Position numbers and translations under genes: made by a program. Below the pieces are notes generated by a model that saw nothing but the letters and a program-made list of their open reading frames with translations, was not told where the DNA came from and searched no databases. From Paraphysoderma sedebokerense (taxonomy: Eukaryota > Blastocladiomycota > Physodermatomycetes > Physodermatales > Physodermataceae), in contig JAHLJZ010000112.1 in the NCBI GenBank assembly GCA_025602915.1, forward strand, positions 1 to 64,000: a stretch of DNA of 64,000 nucleotides, in the 5' to 3' direction. Of the stretch, positions 58,522 to 64,000 are shown in pieces. Within the stretch, counting starts at the first letter, position 1. Every line of letters starts with the position of its first letter.

Positions 58522-60252
58522 TTTCCAAGAACAACTGACACTCTGTCATCTCCACCTTCAGACCGCAGTGTACAATCAACCGTTCAATTTCATTCAACAT
58601 CCCGAGACGCTCTCTACCCTCTTCGGAACTTGAAAACCAACTAATAAATTTTCCTTCAGAAATTTCTGTCCCTGCAAACTCTCTAAGATTTATCCATGAT
58701 TCAAGTAAACGAGAAGCGAGATATGCATTAAACGTGAACAATCCACGTTTACCCGCATCTCGATCGAGAATTTTGTATTCATGCATGCCTAGGGAACGAG
58801 GCAGTGGCTTTCGAGAGGACAATTTGGATGGTGTAAGTTGAACTAATGTTTCTTTGAATATGGGAAGTTGATGAATGAGCATGAATTGTAATATTGCCTT
58901 CAGGGTAGGCGGTATCTACACGGGTAGGCGCGGTTAATCTTTAGCTGTCAGTTAACAAAAGTACATTTCCATTACCTGATTTAATAAACCTTTATCCTTT
59001 GCGCGGACAAAACTCGCTGTATTTGTGCTTTTATCCCATATCATGTCAACGATACGCTCAGGATCAGTTCGATCTGTCCGAGTTACTCGCTCAATGTATT
59101 CAAAGACGAGTGGAAACTCCGTCTGTAATGATTAAGATTAATAAGGGACATTCTATGTCGGATTTGTCGGAAATATACACTTTCAAACCTTAATCATGAA
59201 CCCAGGTACTGGATCTCTCGACAAATGTGCGTAGAGTGAACCCATCATGCAAAAATCGGCTAGGCGATTATAGACCGAAGGAAATTCAGCCGGGGCATGG
59301 GCCGTTCAAGTGTAAACTTAAATTACTCACACCAGCTTGGGTTCCAACCCAACATAAACGGAACGACTTGCAGATGATCTGACAACAACTTCAGGAACTT
59401 TTTTGTGAATTCTTCAATTAGCAGGATTGACTGGTCAGTTATTCCTAGTGGTTTGCAAAAGTTGTTAAACCGTTTGGAAGCCTATGTTGCAATAGGTAGC
59501 AAATTAAGCAAGTTAATCCTAGATAAATTACTTAAGACTAGTTTGACTTACGTGTTGGCCAAATTCAAAGATCTCATCTACCCCTATTCCGTCATCTCTT
59601 CCACAAACGGATATGCCAAATTCGAGACTAAGGAATTTTCGATTCTCAGGTTTATTCCATCTCCAATGCATTGCCTGGCAAATAAACAATTAAATCACTC
59701 TTATGTCATTCCAAATTGATACCAAAAGTTACGAACCGGAATGACCAAAAAATCGTCCGAGAACGATTCAAATACGAACGAGATGAATCGTAACCAGGCG
59801 TCATCTTCATTTTGATTGACAATACTTGGTATGGTTCTAGGGACCGGATACCGCTGTTCAAGGTAATCCCTAATCACCAACGCAGATAAAAGAAGATAAT
59901 AGATTTTACAAGAAAAATACAAGAATTCCAGATTTTAAATGGTGTTAACAGAATCGACAGGCCTTCGGTGGCCAAAGGGCCCAACTTACATAATGACATG
60001 AGTGTCCTTCATCACTTTGACTTTTTTTGTGTCCACTTTTCCACTGCTGTCATCAGCATACTCTATCAAACAAGGAATAGTCGGAATACCGGGTAATTGT
60101 AGAATCACATGTTTATAGATCAAATTGGTGGATAAAATTTCCTCGTATTCAAGTTTCTTGAATCGTAGGAATGACCGAACTTTTGCAGTGAAGAGGGACA
60201 GCTCGGTTCCAATGAGGAGGTATTTGAACTTTGGACCTGCGCTAACTGACAT
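58502..60252 (-). CDS. GST-like two-domain protein with long C-terminal extension
   Basis: Start at 60252. The thioredoxin-fold part runs KYLLIGTELSLFTAKVRSFL to LPGIPTIPCLIEY and HVIMDYLEQRYPVPRTIPS, the N-terminal GST domain with its cis-Pro (GIPTIPCL) and the D-Y-L-E-x-R-Y-P block. After an intron, FLVIPAMHWRWNKPENRKFL and LLSDHLQVVPFMLGWNPS lead into PSVYNRLADFCMMGSLYAHL and DPVPGFMIK, the C-terminal helical domain. A further helical region ends MTECQLFLENGMAKL at 58502. A typical catalytic Ser/Cys/Tyr is not obvious, though a Ser follows GTEL. It resembles the less studied fungal and oomycete GST-like proteins more than a classical detoxification GST. About five exons. Confidence 0.7.
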
Positions 60253-60546
60253 TGGGACGGTTTACGGAATAAGACTGATTTGGAACAGAAGTCAAGCACC
60301 CCAGCTATTCGGTGCGCAGATCGTGATGGTCCGGCCAAGCGGTACTCATGACTACTGATGTCACAGGTCACTTTATAGTTTATACTATCCAAGGCACCAA
60401 AAGCGAGAAATCGATCATAATATATAACGTTTTAATTCCCACCGACATACATATGCTGCCATGCATCAAGTTGTATAATTACAGAGACAAAGCTGAAAAT
60501 GCAATTAAATTTTTACTATTATCCCGACTAACCCGTTTGACTTCGT
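60253..60546. other. Short intergenic region, GST-like to EDE1-like
   Basis: About 290 bases between two minus-strand genes, AT-rich. Nothing specific was seen. Confidence 0.35.
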
Positions 60547-63500
60547 TCACTTTGAGCCATGATCCAACAAGAAATTTGTTGCTTTCTGCAAATCATATTC
60601 ATACCTGTTAAAAAAGAAAAGTGAATACGTAATCGGTCAGTAAAGCATGATAACACAACATATCGGGATTGTAAATAGATTGCTAAATCATACCTTTCCA
60701 GTGCATCAACCGCTTGTTCTCGAGTAAAACCCATATTCATTAGTTCAGACACTTGTTGAATATCACCATTAGAGCCAACACTTGATCTCTTGTCTTGCGT
60801 TGGCTTCGAAGGGCCATTCGAAGACGTAGGAATAGTACTCCAAGGATCACCTGTTCCAAAAGCATTTTGCGATGTATTATTGGATGAAGCAGCATTGTTA
60901 GATGCTGCAGGTGATGCTCCAAATATAGAATCCAACTCAGTCGGTGAGGAATAGGACGGTGGAGCAGATGTTGGCGGGGGAGGAAAAATGGATGATGGGA
61001 AGGTCGTTGAGTTCGAAGAGAAAGGCGTGGTTGTTGCAGGAGACGCTCCTGGGAAGGCGGCGTCAAAGTTAGCATCAAACGAAAAGGGCGAAGGGGAACT
61101 CTTAGCGGCGGGGTTAACTGGTGCAGCAGACGTAGGATTCGCGGTTGCGGAGGGAGGATTGGTGGGTGACATCGGAGCGAATGGGTCGGTAGCAGCAACA
61201 TTTGAAGATGATTTTAACGGTGATGGCGGCCTTTGAGTAGTACCTGCGCCTTCCTTACCCTTTTTATTATCAAAGCTTAAATCAGCAGAGAAATCAGCGG
61301 CATTGAAATCAGCATCGAATTCGTTCCTTTTTAGAGTATTAGATGATGATGATGATGATTTGGTTGTGCTCAATTTAGCAAATTCCGCTTCAAAATCTTC
61401 CAGCGAAGGAGCTTTCACGAGACCGGATGAAGCAGCCACAGCTTTCACTTGTGGATTGAGATTTTTGAAGGCGTCGTCATTTTTCGCAGGCGGTTTTGAA
61501 GGCTTTGCTTGCGATGTCAAATCTTTGAACGCGTCATCAAAGTCCAACTTTTGTCCATCTGTGGGAGTGGTAGCAGAAGGAGCTGGGGTATCTTTGGTTG
61601 GCACTTTTGATGCAGCAGCAGCATCCCCGCCTACTTTCGACGTCAGCTGTTTAGCGGTGGTAGAAGGGGGAGAACCCGAACTGCCGAAGGCATCTTCAAA
61701 TTTAAAATCAGGCTTGGCTGCTGGCATCGACGCAGGGGTCATACCAAAGGGGTCCTCAACACTAGCAGTTGATTTGTTTTGAGTTGCTGCCGCAGAGGCG
61801 GAACCGGACGGAGCGGTCGACGGTCTGAATGCATCGTCGAACGCTGAAAATACATTCGGAGAAGCAGCGTCAGCGGATTTGACGGGTTGAGTAATTCCGG
61901 TTTTTGCGACATCGGTTTTTAACGGTGGAGGCGCTGAGGAAGGTCTGAACGCATCATCGAAGGCTGCGAAAGCATTGGATGTGTTCGTTGAGCTCGACGT
62001 GGGTTTAGGTTGTGCAATTGGAAATGCTTCGTCAAAAGATGCATCAAAAGCGGAATTTGGTTGTTTAGACGGGGCCGGATTTTCGGGCTTTGTGCCCGTA
62101 ACTGAGCTGGTAACTGAAGATCCGGTTTTGTTGGTACTGACTGCCTGTGGAGGCACTTGCGAAGATGAAGTGAAAGGTGCCGTTTTGCTTGTGGGGACTG
62201 CCCCTGTTGTCCCGAAAACGCTATTGGAGTGATTGTCCACCAAATCGTCCCATTCAGATCTTGCACTTATTGCGCTTCCACCAGTTTTATTGACAGCAAC
62301 AGTCTGCGGCGTCAATGATCCTGGCCACTCTTTCGAACTCACCACACTTCCACCAGTTTTATTCACAGGTACAGCCGGAGGTTGAGGACCAGTGCTGTTA
62401 GGAAATGAGGACGCCGGTATAGTGGGACTGAAGACTTTCGGTAAGCTTGCAGCATCTGTCTTCGGTAACGCCTTAGCCTTCTCGTATTCCCCTTTAATCT
62501 GCTCTTTCATCGCTTCGAGATTGTCGACTGTCTGCTTGATGCCCATAGTTTTTTCACGTTCTTTACTAGCTTCTTCCTTCAGCCTATCCAGTTCCCTGCG
62601 GAAATTGCTTATTTCCATGTTAATCGAGGCAATTCTACCACTCAATACGGCGGCTTCATTCCTGTCTCTTTCAATGCTATTTGAAATAGCTTGCTTTTCT
62701 GCTTGAAGCGTCGTATAAGAACTCTCGAGAGCAGAAAGTTCCTGGCGGTGATTTTCTAGCTGAAGCGATTCCTGTTTATACATCGCTTGTAAATTGTTGA
62801 CAAGATTAGTTTCGGCCTCGAGCAAAGCTTTGGCTTGCGAAAGTTGAATTAGGAGGTCGTTTTTCTGTGAAGTGATATTCGGAAGATTCATTTCGAGTTG
62901 ATTTCTCTGTTGTTTCAGCTCTGTAGTTTTAGTTTGGAAATCGGCAATTTGAGAATTCATTTTGTTGATTTCCGGTGCATCAAAAGAATTAGCCGAAAGT
63001 CCTGGAACTTTTAACATTCAGGGAAGATTGTTACGATTAGCGAATCGGTATCCACGACTCAAAAAGCTTAACGAAAAGAAGAAAATTTGCGACTTACAAG
63101 TCGACGGGCCTGGAACACTTTCATCTAATAAGTTGCCGAGGTCGTTCTGCCGTTTGGGTAGTGTCCCACGAAGGGAAGATGTGCTAAGTCGTCGTCGAAG
63201 TCCGGGACCTTAGCGGTATGGTCAGCAAGCAGAATTTAGATGCTAACTTGGAATTCATAGAAAATACCTTGACTCTGTCGACTTGATGGAGGGATCAGGT
63301 TGTTGGGCAAAACTGTAGGAAGAGGCTCATTGGCAATTTTGACTTTGAGAATCAAATACAATGCGACTGCAAATTCGTCGCGAGTAAGTCGACCCGTTTT
63401 AGATATATCAGCTAAATCCCTACGACAAGTAACGGATTAAAATACAGTGGATTCCAAAACGGAAATGATCGGTTGACAAACCAAATCTTGGCAAGTGTGG

Positions 63501-64000
63501 TTTCTGGTAGCTTTGAACGAATGAAGAAGCCGGCACATTCTTCGCCTAAGTCAAAGGATTAAATGTGAGAATGGGTGAGACTGTTTACGATAGCAAAATG
63601 ACCAAGCTACCAGTTAAATATCCCTTCTTCGTGGTATCAAGTGTGTCAAAATGACCGTCAAACTGACTCTTCTGTTCCGGCTTCACCGCCCAATCTGTTG
63701 TCGACGTTGATGTGGTGGATGGGTTAAACAGATCGACATCCTGAGAGAAAATAGAGGCCCCGGTACGGTGAACTTCGACTGGTTTAGGGGCAAAGGGAGA
63801 AACGCTCCCAGTTCGCTGCGGTTGTAAGGGGTACGGAAATCCAAATCCAGCACCAGTATTATTCTGAATAATGCTTCCCCCGGTTTTCTGCGGTTGCAAT
63901 GGTGTTGCCGGAATTGTTCCAGTGGTGTCTTGCGGAGTCACATTACCAAAACTCGTTGCGAAAGGAGAAGGTGAAGAGGCAGCTGATGTTCCGTTTCCCA
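60547..64000 (-). CDS. EDE1: EDE1/Eps15-like endocytic scaffold (5' end outside window)
   Basis: Partial; the 5' part lies beyond position 64000. The visible N-terminal portion is Pro/Gln/Thr-rich with repeats of the type LQPQ(K/R)TG, followed by an EH domain: SQFDGHFDTLDTTKKGYLTG, LPETTLAKIWDLADISKTGR and LTRDEFAVALYLI. The DxDxxG-like calcium-type loops and the Trp of KIWDLAD are present. A coiled coil follows (QIADFQTKTTELKQQRNQLE to REKTMGIKQTVDNLEAM), then a very long linker with repeated FDDAF, FDAAF and FEDAFG motifs (62300-60900). The C-terminus is a UBA domain: VSELMNMGFTREQAVDALER, YEYDLQKATNFLLDHGSK, stop at 60547-60549. This EH/coiled-coil/UBA order is that of yeast Ede1, an early clathrin-endocytosis scaffold that binds ubiquitin. 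At least six exons. Confidence 0.92.

Noticed and set aside
60740-63000. Alternative frames antisense or parallel to the EDE1-like gene
   Set aside because: They follow from the repetitive Pro/Ala/Phe/Asp coding sequence of the real gene and have no independent signature.

Overview
The window reads as nuclear DNA of a fungus with intron-rich, moderately AT-rich genes. Introns are mostly 50-110 bases with GT..AG ends, and genes sit 100-800 bases apart on both strands. Fungal-type genes (PEX14, an MPO1-like protein, mS41/FYV4, a Ser/Thr phosphatase of PPZ type, an EDE1-like protein, a SPC105/KNL1 protein) occur beside a SPICE1-like and an SSX2IP/ADIP-like protein. In animals the last two serve centrioles and centrosomes, so a zoosporic (chytrid-like) fungus with basal bodies is the most likely source. 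That is an inference; the sequence carries no species label.

Layout. 0.4-10 kb: SPICE1-like gene (-), TSG101/VPS23 (+), a glycolipid transfer protein (+) and a PPZ-type phosphatase (+). 10.4 kb: tRNA-Ser(UGA). 11-15.5 kb: a Cys-rich protein (-), MPDU1-like PQ-loop protein (+) and an unidentified membrane protein (+). 16.2-22.1 kb: a gene-free repeat array built from units of about 530 bp, with a central block in one orientation and flanks in the other; this is the most unusual object here. 22.6-28 kb: a Gly/Tyr-rich protein with a CsbD-like segment, an aldo-keto reductase and a class I photolyase. 28-31 kb (-): a cis-prenyltransferase with an 18-nt microexon, and POM33/TMEM33. 31.5-41.1 kb (-): KNL1/SPC105 and the SSX2IP-like gene, next to PEX14 (+). 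43-47.3 kb: IST1 (-), MPO1-like (-), a doubtful small secreted protein (+) and mS41 (-). 48-54.7 kb: a secreted subtilisin, coactosin, an RRM/RGG protein (-) and PPIH cyclophilin. 54.8-64 kb (-): a divergent signal-peptide-bearing Hsp70 relative, an unidentified gene overlapping the end of a GST-like gene, and an EH/coiled-coil/UBA endocytic protein that runs off the right edge.

Functional themes: mitosis and microtubule organisation (SPICE1-like, KNL1, SSX2IP-like), ESCRT and endocytosis (TSG101, IST1, EDE1-like), ER lipid and dolichol biology (cis-prenyltransferase, MPDU1, POM33, MPO1, GLTP). These are ordinary eukaryotic neighbours, not an operon. I saw no retroviral, Polinton-like or other virus-derived coding sequence and no CRISPR array. 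Gene models were spliced by eye, so exon edges are approximate unless a position is given.
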